Shown piece after piece: positions 1 to 7,651 of a stretch of 9,915 nucleotides of DNA (its first letter is position 1; each line of letters begins with the position of its first letter). The stretch is from positions 1 to 9,915 of the forward strand of contig JARGGE010000072.1 of the NCBI GenBank assembly GCA_029210865.1, read 5' to 3'. The translations under genes and the position numbers were made by a program. The notes beneath the pieces are model-generated. The model was not told the origin of the DNA and ran no database searches. It was given only the letters and a program-made list of their open reading frames with translations. This DNA comes from Trueperaceae bacterium. GTDB taxonomy: Bacteria > Deinococcota > Deinococci > Deinococcales > Trueperaceae.

Positions 1-2
1 CG

Positions 3-3000
3 TTCCGCGACCCCGAACTGCGGCTGATGGCGGCGCTGGTGGCGGTTGTCTCGGCGGCGCTGTTCCTGCGGCACTGGGTGGCGGTGCTGTCGCTCGAGGA
101 GACCGAGTTCGACCTCTCCGACCGGGGCGTGGCCGGCCGCCCCGCCCCCGGCCCCATCGACGTCTTCTTGACCCCCGACCGCGGCGCCTACCGCCCTGGC
201 GAGACGATCCACGCCACCGTGCTCGTGCGCGACCCGCAGGCGCGGGCCATCGCCGGTCTCCCGCTCACCGTGCGGCTGCTGCGCCCGGACGGCGTCGAGC
301 ACGCCCGCGTCCTCGCCTCCGAGACCGGCGCCGGCGGCTTCGTCGTGGCGCTGCCGCTCGCCGGCGGCGTGCCGCGCGGGGTCTGGCGGATCGCGGCCTA
401 CGCCGACCCCGAGGCCCCGCCGCTCGCGACCCAGACGGTGCTGGTCGAGGACTTCCTGCCCGAGCGGGTCGACGTGGCGCTGACGCTGCCGGACGGGCTC
501 GTCGCGCCGTTCGCCGCGCCCCCGCTGGAAGTGGACGCCCGCTACCTCTTCGGCGCCCCCGCCGCGGGCCTCACGCTCACGGGCGACGTCGCCGTCGAAC
601 CGACCGAGACGCTCCCGGGCTGGGCCGGCTACGCCTTCGGTCGCCACGATCAGCGCGTCGACGCGCAGCGCTTCCCCTTCGCGGCCGACCTGCGCACCGA
701 CGCCGACGGGCGGCTCACCACCCGCCTACCGCTCGACCGTCTCGACCTGGACGCCCGCCCGTACGCGCTCACCGTCACCGCGACGCTCATCGACGGCGCC
801 TCGCGCCCCGTGGAGCGAACCCTAGCGCGCACGCTGCGCCCGATCGCGCCGGTGGTGGGCATCCGCCCAGGCTTCGACGGCCCGCTGCCCGAGAACGCCG
901 AGGCCAGCTTCGACCTGGTGCTCGTCGACCCCGACGGCACCGCGACCGCCGGTGCCGTCCGGTGGCAGGTCGACCGCGTCGAGACGCGCTACCAGTGGTA
1001 CGCCGTCGACGGGCGCTGGTACTGGGAGCCCGTGACCGAGCGGCAACGCGTCGGCGAGGGCGTCGTGCTGGTGGCCGACGGCCCCGCGCGGGTCACGGTG
1101 CCCGTCGAGTGGGGGCGCTACGAGCTGCGCGCCACCTACGAGGGCCCCAGCTGGGTGGCGAGCGCCTCGACGACCTTCGCCGCCGGCTGGACCGCCGTCG
1201 ACGCCACCCGCGAGACCCCCGATCGCCTCGAGGTGTCGCTCGACGCCGAGCGCTACACCCCCGGCGACACCGCGCGCCTGCGGCTGGTCCCCGAGGAGCC
1301 GGGGATGGCGCTCGTCACCGTGCTGACGGACCGCGTGGTCGACGTGCGCCTGGTCGCCGTGGACGGCCCCACCACCGTCGAGCTCCCCGTCACCGCGGAC
1401 TGGGGCGCCAGCGCCTACGTCACCGCCAGCCTGATCCGTCCGAGCGACGGCCCCGAGCACGTGCCCGCGCGCACCCTCGGCCTCGCGCACGCCGCCGTCG
1501 AACCAGGCGAGCGCGCGCTGCAGGCCACGCTCGTCGCCCCCACCGAGACCCGCTCCGGCACCCCGCTGGACGTGGCGCTCGAGGTCGCCGGCGCGCCCGA
1601 CGGCACCGCGTACGCGACCGTCGCCGCCGTCGACCTGGGGGTCCTGAACCTCACCGGCTTCGAGGCACCCGACCCCACCGGCCACTACTTCGGCCAACGC
1701 CAGCTGGGCGTCGCCATCCGCGACCTCTACGGCCGGCTGATCGACGCGCGCGCCGGCGCCATGGGCGAGGTGCGCTCGGGCGGCGCCGCCGACGCCAGCG
1801 AAGAGGCGGCCGGCCCGGCGCCCGCCGAGGCGATCGTCGCGCTCTTCTCCGGCCCCGTCGAGGTGACGGGCGGCCGCGCCGAGGTGGCCTTCGACCTCCC
1901 CCCCTTCGCCGGCACCCTGCGGCTGATGGCGGTCGTCTGGACCGACGCCGCCGTCGGCGACGCGGTGGCGGACGTGCTCGTGCGCGACCCGGTGGTGGTG
2001 CAGGCGAGCCTGCCGCGCTTCCTCACCCCCGGCGACGAGAGCCGCCTGCGGATCGAACTGACCCACGTGACCGGCGCCACCGGCGCCATGGCGCTGAGCG
2101 TCGACGGGCACGGCGTCGGCGACGTGCCCGCCAGCGTGGACCTTGACGACGGCGGCCGCGCGGTGGTCGACGTGCCGCTGCGCCCCACCGACCTGGGCGA
2201 CCACACCTACCGCGTCACGCTCACCACGCCCGACGGCGAGTTCATGATGCGAGAGCTGCGCCTGACGGTGCAGCACACCGACCCCGTGACCGCGCGCTCC
2301 GAGCGCTTCGAGCTCGCCCCCGGCGAGTCCTTCGAGCTGGGTACCGACGCCGTCGCCGGCTTCCGGGCCGGCACCGAGCGCGCCACCCTCGCCGCCGGCG
2401 CGGGCGCCGCGCTCGACGTGCCGGGGCTGGTCCTGCGCCTCACCGGCTACCCCTACGGCTGCACCGAGCAGATCGCCTCGAGCCTGCAGCCGCTGCTCCT
2501 CGCGCCCGACGCCGTCGCCCGCCTGGGCCTCGCGAGCGGCGCGGACGCCCGCGCCTGGCTCCAGGACGGCGTCGACCGGATGCTCACCCGCCAGGGGCGC
2601 GACGGCAGCTTCGGGTTGTGGTCGGCCGGCGGCTGGGACCTGTGGCTCAGCGCCTACGCCACCGACGTGCTGCTGCGCGCCGAAGCCGCCGGCGCCAGCG
2701 TCCCGGCCCCCGCGCTGCGGATGGCGCTCGACCACCTGCGCAACCAGGTCGCCCAAGCGGGCACCATGCAGGACGGCGCCGCCGGCTACGCCTACGCGCT
2801 GTACGTGCTCGCGCGCGCCGGCGAGGCGGCGATCGGCGACCTGCGCTACTACGCCGACACCCTCCAGGACGCCTTCGACACCCCCATGGCCGCCGCCCAG
2901 CTGGGCGCCGCGCTGGCCGCCTACGGCGAGCGCACGCGGGCCGACGCGATGTTCGACCAGGCGCTCGTCCTGGCCCGCGCCGGCACCGACGAGGGCGGCT

Positions 3001-3779
3001 GGCGCGCCGACTACGGCACCGACCAGCGCGACCGCGCCGCGATCCTGGCCCTCGCCATCGAGGCCGGCAGCGGCGTCGTCGACCGCGCGGCGCTGGCCGC
3101 GCAGGTCGCCGCTGGCGGCCCGGTCGACCGGCTCTCCACGCAGGAGGCTGCCTGGCAACTCCACGCCGCGGCCGCGCTGACCGCCGAAGCCAGCGGGCTG
3201 GTGCTCGACGGCGAGCCGGTGGCGGGCGACGCCCTCCTCCGCTACGACGGCACCCCACGGGTGCTCCGCAACGACGGCGACGCCCCCGTGGCGGTCACCC
3301 TCACCACCTTCGGGGTGCCCGAGGTGGCGCCCCCCGCCGGCGGCACCGCCTACGCCATCACCCGCACGCACTACACGCCAGAGGGCGAACCCACCGACCT
3401 CGGGGACGTGCGCATCGGCGACCGGCTGGTGGTGGTGCTGGAGGTGCGCCCCGACCGCGGCGTCCCCGGCGGCCGCCTGATGGTCGACGACCCGCTCCCC
3501 GCCGGCTTCGAGATCGACAACGCCAACCTGCTCCGCGCCGGCGACGTGCGCGCGCTCGACGGGCTGGGCGTGCACGGCGCCGCCGAGTCCTTCGAGGCGC
3601 GCGCCGACCGCTTCCTGGCCGCCGTCGACTGGCGGTCCGACGAGCCGCTGGTCCTCGCCTACTTCGTGCGCGCGGTCTCGCCCGGCACCTTCCACTACGC
3701 GGCGCCGCTCGTCGAGGACCTCTACCGGCCGGCGAACCGGGCGATCGGCGAGACGGGGCGGCTCACGATCCGGCCATGA
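3..3779 (+). CDS. yfhM: Alpha-2-macroglobulin family protein (bacterial protease trap), 5'-truncated by window edge
   Basis: Bacterial alpha-2-macroglobulins are periplasmic, usually membrane-anchored traps that bind attacking proteases covalently through a thioester. The frame is open to the left edge, so the visible start is not the true start; numbering here is from the Met at nt 27. A macroglobulin (MG2-type) segment containing DRGAYRPGE lies near residues 45-60. A low-complexity Gly/Ala/Glu stretch around 580-605 resembles a bait region and is followed by the A2M-domain signature VALFSGPV. The thioester motif C812-T-E-Q815 sits in YPYGCTEQ and opens the helical thioester domain. A C-terminal MG10-like segment with DDPLPAGFEIDN lies near 1150. 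In E. coli the thioester Cys is, as I recall, near residue 1187, so roughly 375 residues including any signal peptide or lipobox are missing upstream. The stop overlaps the first ATG of a tandem repeat leading into pbpC, consistent with one operon. Confidence 0.95.
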   Translation, partial: FRDPELRLMAALVAVVSAALFLRHWVAVLSLEETEFDLSDRGVAGRPAPGPIDVFLTPDRGAYRPGETIHATVLVRDPQARAIAGLPLTVRLLRPDGVEHARVLASETGAGGFVVALPLAGGVPRGVWRIAAYADPEAPPLATQTVLVEDFLPERVDVALTLPDGLVAPFAAPPLEVDARYLFGAPAAGLTLTGDVAVEPTETLPGWAGYAFGRHDQRVDAQRFPFAADLRTDADGRLTTRLPLDRLDLDARPYALTVTATLIDGASRPVERTLARTLRPIAPVVGIRPGFDGPLPENAEASFDLVLVDPDGTATAGAVRWQVDRVETRYQWYAVDGRWYWEPVTERQRVGEGVVLVADGPARVTVPVEWGRYELRATYEGPSWVASASTTFAAGWTAVDATRETPDRLEVSLDAERYTPGDTARLRLVPEEPGMALVTVLTDRVVDVRLVAVDGPTTVELPVTADWGASAYVTASLIRPSDGPEHVPARTLGLAHAAVEPGERALQATLVAPTETRSGTPLDVALEVAGAPDGTAYATVAAVDLGVLNLTGFEAPDPTGHYFGQRQLGVAIRDLYGRLIDARAGAMGEVRSGGAADASEEAAGPAPAEAIVALFSGPVEVTGGRAEVAFDLPPFAGTLRLMAVVWTDAAVGDAVADVLVRDPVVVQASLPRFLTPGDESRLRIELTHVTGATGAMALSVDGHGVGDVPASVDLDDGGRAVVDVPLRPTDLGDHTYRVTLTTPDGEFMMRELRLTVQHTDPVTARSERFELAPGESFELGTDAVAGFRAGTERATLAAGAGAALDVPGLVLRLTGYPYGCTEQIASSLQPLLLAPDAVARLGLASGADARAWLQDGVDRMLTRQGRDGSFGLWSAGGWDLWLSAYATDVLLRAEAAGASVPAPALRMALDHLRNQVAQAGTMQDGAAGYAYALYVLARAGEAAIGDLRYYADTLQDAFDTPMAAAQLGAALAAYGERTRADAMFDQALVLARAGTDEGGWRADYGTDQRDRAAILALAIEAGSGVVDRAALAAQVAAGGPVDRLSTQEAAWQLHAAAALTAEASGLVLDGEPVAGDALLRYDGTPRVLRNDGDAPVAVTLTTFGVPEVAPPAGGTAYAITRTHYTPEGEPTDLGDVRIGDRLVVVLEVRPDRGVPGGRLMVDDPLPAGFEIDNANLLRAGDVRALDGLGVHGAAESFEARADRFLAAVDWRSDEPLVLAYFVRAVSPGTFHYAAPLVEDLYRPANRAIGETGRLTIRP

Positions 3780-3831
3780 GGGCGTGGCGATGAGGACGCG
3801 GCGATGAAGACCCAGCGATGAGGGCCTGGCG
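3776..3831 (+). repeat. Four tandem 14-bp repeats forming a chain of ATGA stop-start overlaps between the A2M gene and pbpC
   Basis: Units are ATGAGGGCGTGGCG (3776), ATGAGGACGCGGCG (3790), ATGAAGACCCAGCG (3804) and ATGAGGGCCTGGCG (3818). Fourteen is not a multiple of three, so successive ATGs fall in different frames. Each frame runs five codons and stops at a TGA inside the next unit's ATGA: MRAWR, MRTRR and MKTQR. The A2M stop (3777-3779) overlaps unit 1 in the same way, and unit 4 is the pbpC start, whose first residues are again MRAWR. Units 1 and 2 also carry GAGG eight bases before the next ATG, which could act as a weak ribosome-binding site. The arrangement is seen directly; a role in translational coupling by termination-reinitiation is inferred. 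Confidence 0.9.
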
Positions 3832-5857
3832 GCGCGCGGCGTGGTCGCTGCTCGTCCTGGCGGTGCTGCTGGCCGCCGCGATGGTGGCGCTGGACCGCTG
3901 GGTCGCCGCCACCGAGCTGCCGCCGCTCGAGGTCGAGACCTCGGTGGAGGTGCTCGCGCGCGACGGCCGGCTGCTGCGCGCCTTCACCGTCGCGGACGGG
4001 CGCTGGCGGTTGGCGGTCGACCCCGCGCGGGTCGACCCCGGCTACCTGGCGATGCTGCTCGCCTACGAGGACCACCGCTTCTACCGCCACGCCGGCGTTG
4101 ACCCGTGGGCGCTCGCGCGCGCCGGCTTCCTGTCGGTCCGCTACGGTCGCCGGGTCGCCGGCGGCTCGACCCTGACGATGCAGGTCGCTCGATTGCTCGA
4201 GGATGGCGCCACCGGCACGTGGCGCGGCAAGCTCCGCCAGATGCGCGTGGCGCTGGCGCTCGAGCGCGTGCGCTCCAAGGAGCAGATCCTGGCGCTCTAC
4301 CTGCAGCTCGCCCCCATGGGCGGCAACCTCGAGGGGGTGCGCGCGGGCAGCATCGCGTGGTTCGGCGAAGAGCCCGAGCGCCTCACCGAGGCCGAGGCCG
4401 CGCTGCTGGTCGCGCTGCCCCAAGCGCCCACCACCCGCATGCCGGACGAACACCCCGAGGCCGCCCGCGAAGCGCGCGACCGGGTGCTGGCGCGCGCCGC
4501 CGCCGCGGGCGTGATCACCGAGGAGGCGGCCGCCGCCGCGACGCGCGAAGCGCTGCCCACCACCCGTCGCCCCTTCCCCACCAGCGCCCCCCACGTCGCG
4601 GATCGGCTGCGCGCTGCCCACCCCGACGTCCCGGTCCACCGCACCACCCTCGACGCCGAGCTACAGGCCGCCCTCGAGGCGCTGGCCACCAGCGCGCTCG
4701 TCGACCTGCCCGCACCCGCGACGCTCGCGCTGCTGGTCGCCGACCCCGACTCGGGCGCCATCCTCGCCAGCGTCGGCTCAGCCGACGACACCAGCGACGC
4801 GCGCCGCGGCTTCGTCGACATGACCCAGGCGCTCCGCTCCCCCGGGTCGACCCTGAAGCCGCTCGTCTACGGCCTCGCCTTCTCCGACGGCCTCGCCCAC
4901 CCCGAGACGCTCCTGAACGACCGCCCCGAGGACTACGGCGGCTACGCGCCGCAGAACTTCGACGGCGTCTTCCGCGGCCCGGTCACCGCCCGCGAAGCGC
5001 TGCAGGCCTCGCTCAACCTGCCGGTGGTGGCGCTCACCGAGGCGCTCGGGCCGGCCCGGCTGCTCGCCGCGATGCGCCAGGCCGGCGTCGAGGCCGTCGT
5101 TCCGGGCGACGCGCCGGGGCTGGCGGTGGCGCTGGGCGGGGTGGGCGTGAGCCTGGAGGGGCTGGTGCAGCTGTACGCGGCGATCGCGCGGGGTGGGGAG
5201 GCGCGGGGGCTGTCGGTCGTGCCCGGAGGCTCGGGCCTGCCCGCTGGCTCGCGCTTGATGACGCCCGAAGCGGCCTGGCACGTCGCGGACGTCCTCGCCG
5301 AGGCCCCCCGCCCCGCCGGGTCGCCCGACGCACCGCTTGCCTTCAAGACCGGCACCTCCAGCGGCCACCGCGACGCGCTGGCGCTCGGGTTCGACGGCGC
5401 GCACGTCGTGGGCGTCTGGGTCGGGCGCGCCGACGGCACGCCGGTGCCCGGCATGTACGGCGTCGAGGTCGCGGCGCCGGTGCTGTTCGAGGTCTTCGCG
5501 CGGCTGGGCGGGACCGTCGCGCTGCCGCCGGCGCCGCCCGGGGTGCTCGAGGTGGCCTCGAACGCCGCGCTGCCCGAGCCGCTGCGGCAGTTCGGCGCGC
5601 GCACGGTGGTGGTCGAGGACGCGCCGCGGCTCACGTTCCCGCCGGACGGTTCCGCGCTGGTGCCGCTGCCTGGGGGCGTGCCGGCGCGGGTCGAGCGCGG
5701 GACGGCGCCCTTCACCTGGTTCGCGGACGGGGCGCCGGTGGTGGTGGGGAGCTACGAGCGGGAGTCGCGGCTAGAGCTACCCGGGCCGGGGTTCGTGACG
5801 GTGTCGGTGGTGGATGCGGAGGGGAGGGGGGCGCGGGTGCGGGTGGAGGTGCGGTGA
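3818..5857 (+). CDS. pbpC: Penicillin-binding protein 1C (bifunctional transglycosylase/transpeptidase)
   Basis: This class A PBP polymerises and cross-links peptidoglycan from the outer face of the inner membrane; it is classically paired with the alpha-2-macroglobulin and thought to repair wall damage alongside it. The 679-residue protein has a short basic N-terminus and one membrane anchor at about 8-26. The GT51 domain shows E84-D-H-R-F (catalytic Glu), GGSTLTMQ (115-122) and E155 in SKEQILALYL. The transpeptidase has S344-T-L-K347, S398-L-N400 and K510-T-G-T513, so both active sites look complete. Residues about 605-679 match the PBP1C C-terminal domain (BiPBP_C). It is somewhat shorter than the E. 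coli protein (about 770). The ATG at 3818 is chosen because it gives the expected short cytoplasmic tail; upstream ATGs in the tandem repeat all terminate after five codons. Expression is probably coupled to the upstream A2M gene. Confidence 0.97.
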   Translation: MRAWRRAAWSLLVLAVLLAAAMVALDRWVAATELPPLEVETSVEVLARDGRLLRAFTVADGRWRLAVDPARVDPGYLAMLLAYEDHRFYRHAGVDPWALARAGFLSVRYGRRVAGGSTLTMQVARLLEDGATGTWRGKLRQMRVALALERVRSKEQILALYLQLAPMGGNLEGVRAGSIAWFGEEPERLTEAEAALLVALPQAPTTRMPDEHPEAAREARDRVLARAAAAGVITEEAAAAATREALPTTRRPFPTSAPHVADRLRAAHPDVPVHRTTLDAELQAALEALATSALVDLPAPATLALLVADPDSGAILASVGSADDTSDARRGFVDMTQALRSPGSTLKPLVYGLAFSDGLAHPETLLNDRPEDYGGYAPQNFDGVFRGPVTAREALQASLNLPVVALTEALGPARLLAAMRQAGVEAVVPGDAPGLAVALGGVGVSLEGLVQLYAAIARGGEARGLSVVPGGSGLPAGSRLMTPEAAWHVADVLAEAPRPAGSPDAPLAFKTGTSSGHRDALALGFDGAHVVGVWVGRADGTPVPGMYGVEVAAPVLFEVFARLGGTVALPPAPPGVLEVASNAALPEPLRQFGARTVVVEDAPRLTFPPDGSALVPLPGGVPARVERGTAPFTWFADGAPVVVGSYERESRLELPGPGFVTVSVVDAEGRGARVRVEVR

Positions 5858-5918
5858 GCAACTCGGACCGGAAGGCGTCCGCTGACCCACTGCTCACGCC
5901 CCGCGTCGTTCTTGCGAA

Positions 5919-5932
5919 GCGCCCCAAGGCGC
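5919..5932. terminator. GC-rich hairpin between convergent genes, possible bidirectional terminator
   Basis: A perfect 5-bp stem (GCGCC/GGCGC) with a 4-base loop (CCAA) lies between the end of pbpC (+) and the end of the reductase gene (-). There is no T-tract on either strand, so it is not a canonical intrinsic terminator. The position between convergent genes is the main support. The rest of 5858-5990 shows no gene. Confidence 0.3.
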
Positions 5933-5990
5933 GAGCCCTACCAACGCTCTCCTGCCCGCTCCGGCGAGCTGATCCTCGGACCCGCCGAAC

Positions 5991-6022
5991 CGAGCCGGTC
6001 GAGTCGCTTCACGCCGTGCGCG
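5991..6022. repeat. 32-bp direct repeat, copy R1 (left of the reductase gene)
   Basis: This stretch is identical to 6772-6803 except at its twelfth base (A here, C there). It begins CGAGCCGGTC and ends CACGCCGTGCGCG on the plus strand. It lies a few bases past the stop codon of the minus-strand reductase gene. Looser similarity continues a few bases leftward (CCGCCG and AA). I see no transposase or recognisable insertion-sequence end. Confidence 0.85.
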
Positions 6023-6026
6023 ATGG

Positions 6027-6647
6027 TCAGTTGGTGATCGTGACCGCCTTGCCGAGCAGCCTCCCCGCCGCCAACTCGTCCAGGATCATGGCGGCCACGT
6101 CGGCACGCGGGATCCTGGACGTCTTGGCACGGATTTCCTCTCCGACACCGTAGACACCCGTACCCGGCGTATCCACCAACCCGCTGGGGCGAACGATCGT
6201 CCAATCCAGACCGCTGTTCATCACGGCCGCCTCCTGGGCTTCGTGATCCGCTCGCGCACTACTCAAGAAGGTGGCGAACAGCAGCCGACTGCCGAGCGGG
6301 AGGGAGTTCCAGCTCGCGCCAACACCCATCGCCGACACGACGATGAGCCGCTTGACGCCCTCCTGCTTCATGCCGTCGATGATCTTGGCGGTACCGGTCG
6401 CGCGGATCGTCGTCTTCTTCAGATCCCTCGCACCCAACGCGCACAGCACCGCATCCTGCCCCTGGACGCATCGAGCGACATCGGCCGAGTCATGGATGTC
6501 TCCGGTGATGATCGTGAGGGCATCGCCACCCGTGGGCAACCGTGCCGGATCCCGAACGAACGCGGTGACCGAATGTCCTCGCTCGAGCCCCTGTTCGACG
6601 AGCTCGATACCGGTTCCGCCTGTCGCGCCGAACACCGCAACCCTCAT
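6027..6647 (-). CDS. NAD(P)H-binding SDR/NmrA-like oxidoreductase (atypical SDR, BVR-B-like)
   Basis: The 206-residue protein is a complete one-domain Rossmann reductase. The dinucleotide motif G7-A-T-G-G-T-G13 is right at the N-terminus. R32 in VRDPARL after the second strand suggests NADPH preference. G49-D50 follows the third strand, VSAMGVG is at 104-110 and DWTIVRPSGLVD at about 148-159. This pattern is that of atypical SDRs such as biliverdin reductase B-like and NmrA-like proteins, which reduce flavins or quinone-like substrates or act as redox sensors; the substrate here is unknown. The ATG at 6647 puts the Rossmann motif at the usual distance from the start; a possible AGGA lies about 12 bases upstream. 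It is convergent with pbpC, visibly less GC-extreme than the A2M-pbpC pair, and bracketed by near-identical 32-bp repeats, suggesting separate acquisition. Confidence 0.9.
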   Translation of the reverse strand: MRVAVFGATGGTGIELVEQGLERGHSVTAFVRDPARLPTGGDALTIITGDIHDSADVARCVQGQDAVLCALGARDLKKTTIRATGTAKIIDGMKQEGVKRLIVVSAMGVGASWNSLPLGSRLLFATFLSSARADHEAQEAAVMNSGLDWTIVRPSGLVDTPGTGVYGVGEEIRAKTSRIPRADVAAMILDELAAGRLLGKAVTITN

Positions 6648-7096
6648 CCGTGCGCATCCTACGTCCTCGCGGCCGGGTGCCCAGGAGCCTGCCGGAGGGT
6701 GCGCCGACTTCGGCAGGAAGCGGCTTCGACGTCACTCCGATCGGGTTCGGGCGACTCGGTAGCCGCCGCAACGAGCCGGTCGCGTCGCTTCACGCCGTGC
6801 GCGCGGTACGACGCCACGATGGCGTCGAATCTGCCACCGTCTATCCGCACCCGCTCAGCGCCAGCGAACGACCCAGCCCCAAGCGCGCACCGGCCCGACC
6901 CACCACGGGTGACTCGCGTTCGTGACGCGCTTCGGTCGGCGTGTTGCGACTCGGCACACCGGTTCGGTGACGTGTCGCTCTCGAGCGCAGCGAGGACGCT
7001 GGTTCGGCGGCGCGCCCGTCCCGGAGCGGCGCGGGGCAGCCTCGTACGTGTCGCACCCGAACGAAGAACTGCGTCCTGGACGCACCACAACATGAG
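6648..7096. other. About 450 bp without a recognisable gene
   Basis: Reading frames exist on both strands (for example a 163-codon minus-strand frame ending at 6659), but their translations are Arg/Ala/Pro-rich and match no family I know. The stretch contains repeat copy R2 (6772-6803) and presumably the promoter of the reductase gene near 6650-6700, though I could not pick out convincing -35/-10 boxes. It may include decayed sequence continuing from the membrane-protein remnant to its right. Confidence 0.5.
6772..6803. repeat. 32-bp direct repeat, copy R2 (right of the reductase gene)
   Basis: This copy matches 5991-6022 at 31 of 32 bases in the same orientation. The two copies are 781 bp apart, and the interval holds only the reductase gene and its upstream flank. 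Part of the copy (AGCCGGTCGCGTC, 6774-6786) recurs exactly at 8578-8590. Confidence 0.85.
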
Positions 7097-7487
7097 GGGC
7101 GCTCGACCTCGATCAGCAACGGGCGCGGGTCGACCGCGATGAGCGGCCACGGCTGGAACAGCCGTTCGTTGGGTTGGTTGGCGTTCCCCGACGGGAGCGT
7201 GGCGAGGAGCACGCCGAGCGGCAAGGCAACCACGCCCGTGCCGACGAGGAAGACGCCCGCCCAGGCGAGGCCGTCCCGCCGATGCGGCCGTCGGAGAAGA
7301 CGTCGCGCAGGCTCAGCCCTTCGTGCCGGGCGAAGCGCGCCATCAGCGCGATCGACGCGACGTTCGCCGCCATCACGAACCAGAGCCACCAGGCGGACGA
7401 TGCGGCCACCGGCTCGGAGCGGCCGAGCAGCGGCGGGTACCAGAGCGCGACGAGGAGCAGCGGGGAGAACGAGACGGCCGAGCGCAC
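7097..7487 (-). pseudogene. Frameshifted, truncated multi-pass membrane protein fragment, possibly CPBP-family N-terminus
   Basis: From the ATG at 7487 the frame encodes two hydrophobic segments (about residues 5-22, FSPLLLVALWYPPLLG, and 31-52, SAWWLWFVMAANVASIALMA), then RHEGLSLRDVFSDGR. After that it turns into low-complexity Ser/Arg sequence. The adjacent frame picks up at about 7270-7300 with a third membrane segment (GLAWAGVFLVGTGVVALPL) and FQPWPLIAVDP, then loses coherence near 7097. One missing base near 7280 would join the frames. The pattern resembles the N-terminal half of CPBP intramembrane proteases, from memory and not firmly. The part that would carry the catalytic EExxxR motif is absent. 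Its left part (7508 onward) abuts a decayed antitoxin copy, so the fragment looks like a rearrangement product. Confidence 0.55.
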
Positions 7488-7507
7488 CGCGAGCGTGCCC
7501 CAGACGC

Positions 7508-7630
7508 GCCGCGTGCTCCTCGGCCGTCAACCTCAGCTGCGTCCGTAGCCTGGACCGACGCGTACCCGGAGCCGTGATCACGGTGGCTGGCCGCCGCACG
7601 CCTAGGCGGTCGCGCCCCGCCTCCACGCCG
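7508..7630 (-). pseudogene. Decayed second copy of the RHH antitoxin 5' region (start codon lost)
   Basis: This stretch aligns without gaps to 8482-8604; I count 91 matches in 123. The position of the antitoxin start codon (CAT at 8523-8525 on the plus strand) is CCT here (7549-7551), so ATG has become AGG. The translated remnant RLRTQLRLTAEEHAA still parallels MVRTVITLTIAEHAA of the better copy. Similarity stops close to 7508, just before the membrane-protein fragment begins, so only the 5' flank and first dozen or so codons remain. Confidence 0.7.
7572..7583. promoter_or_regulatory. 12-bp perfect palindrome upstream of the decayed antitoxin copy, possible RHH operator
   Basis: CCGTGATCACGG is a perfect palindrome located about 20 bp upstream of the lost start codon. 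The better antitoxin copy has the core TGATCACGG at the aligned place (8549-8557). RHH antitoxins commonly bind short palindromes in their own promoters; that this is such a site is inference. Confidence 0.3.
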
Positions 7631-7651
7631 GCTCCGACGGACCCGCGAACC

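Noticed and set aside
822..3695. 957-codon open frame antisense to the A2M gene
   Set aside because: Its Gly/Ala/Val/His-rich translation has no domain pattern, and the plus strand has a coherent A2M protein with thioester motif. Long antisense frames are expected where third positions are nearly all G or C.
5935..6040. Integron attC site after the reductase gene
   Set aside because: CACCAAC at the gene end and GTTGGTA about 95 bp on are nearly complementary, but neither fits the RYYYAAC/GTTRRRY consensus, there are no paired inner boxes, and no matching sites occur at the other gene boundaries.
4105..6153. 682-codon plus-strand frame overlapping pbpC
   Set aside because: The translation is overwhelmingly Arg/Ala/Gly/Pro, a shifted-frame shadow of pbpC, which itself shows every expected catalytic motif.
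6659..7150. 163-codon minus-strand frame between the reductase and membrane-protein remnant
   Set aside because: Composition is Arg/Ala-rich with no family resemblance, no clear ribosome-binding site, and it crosses a dispersed repeat. Not supported as a gene.
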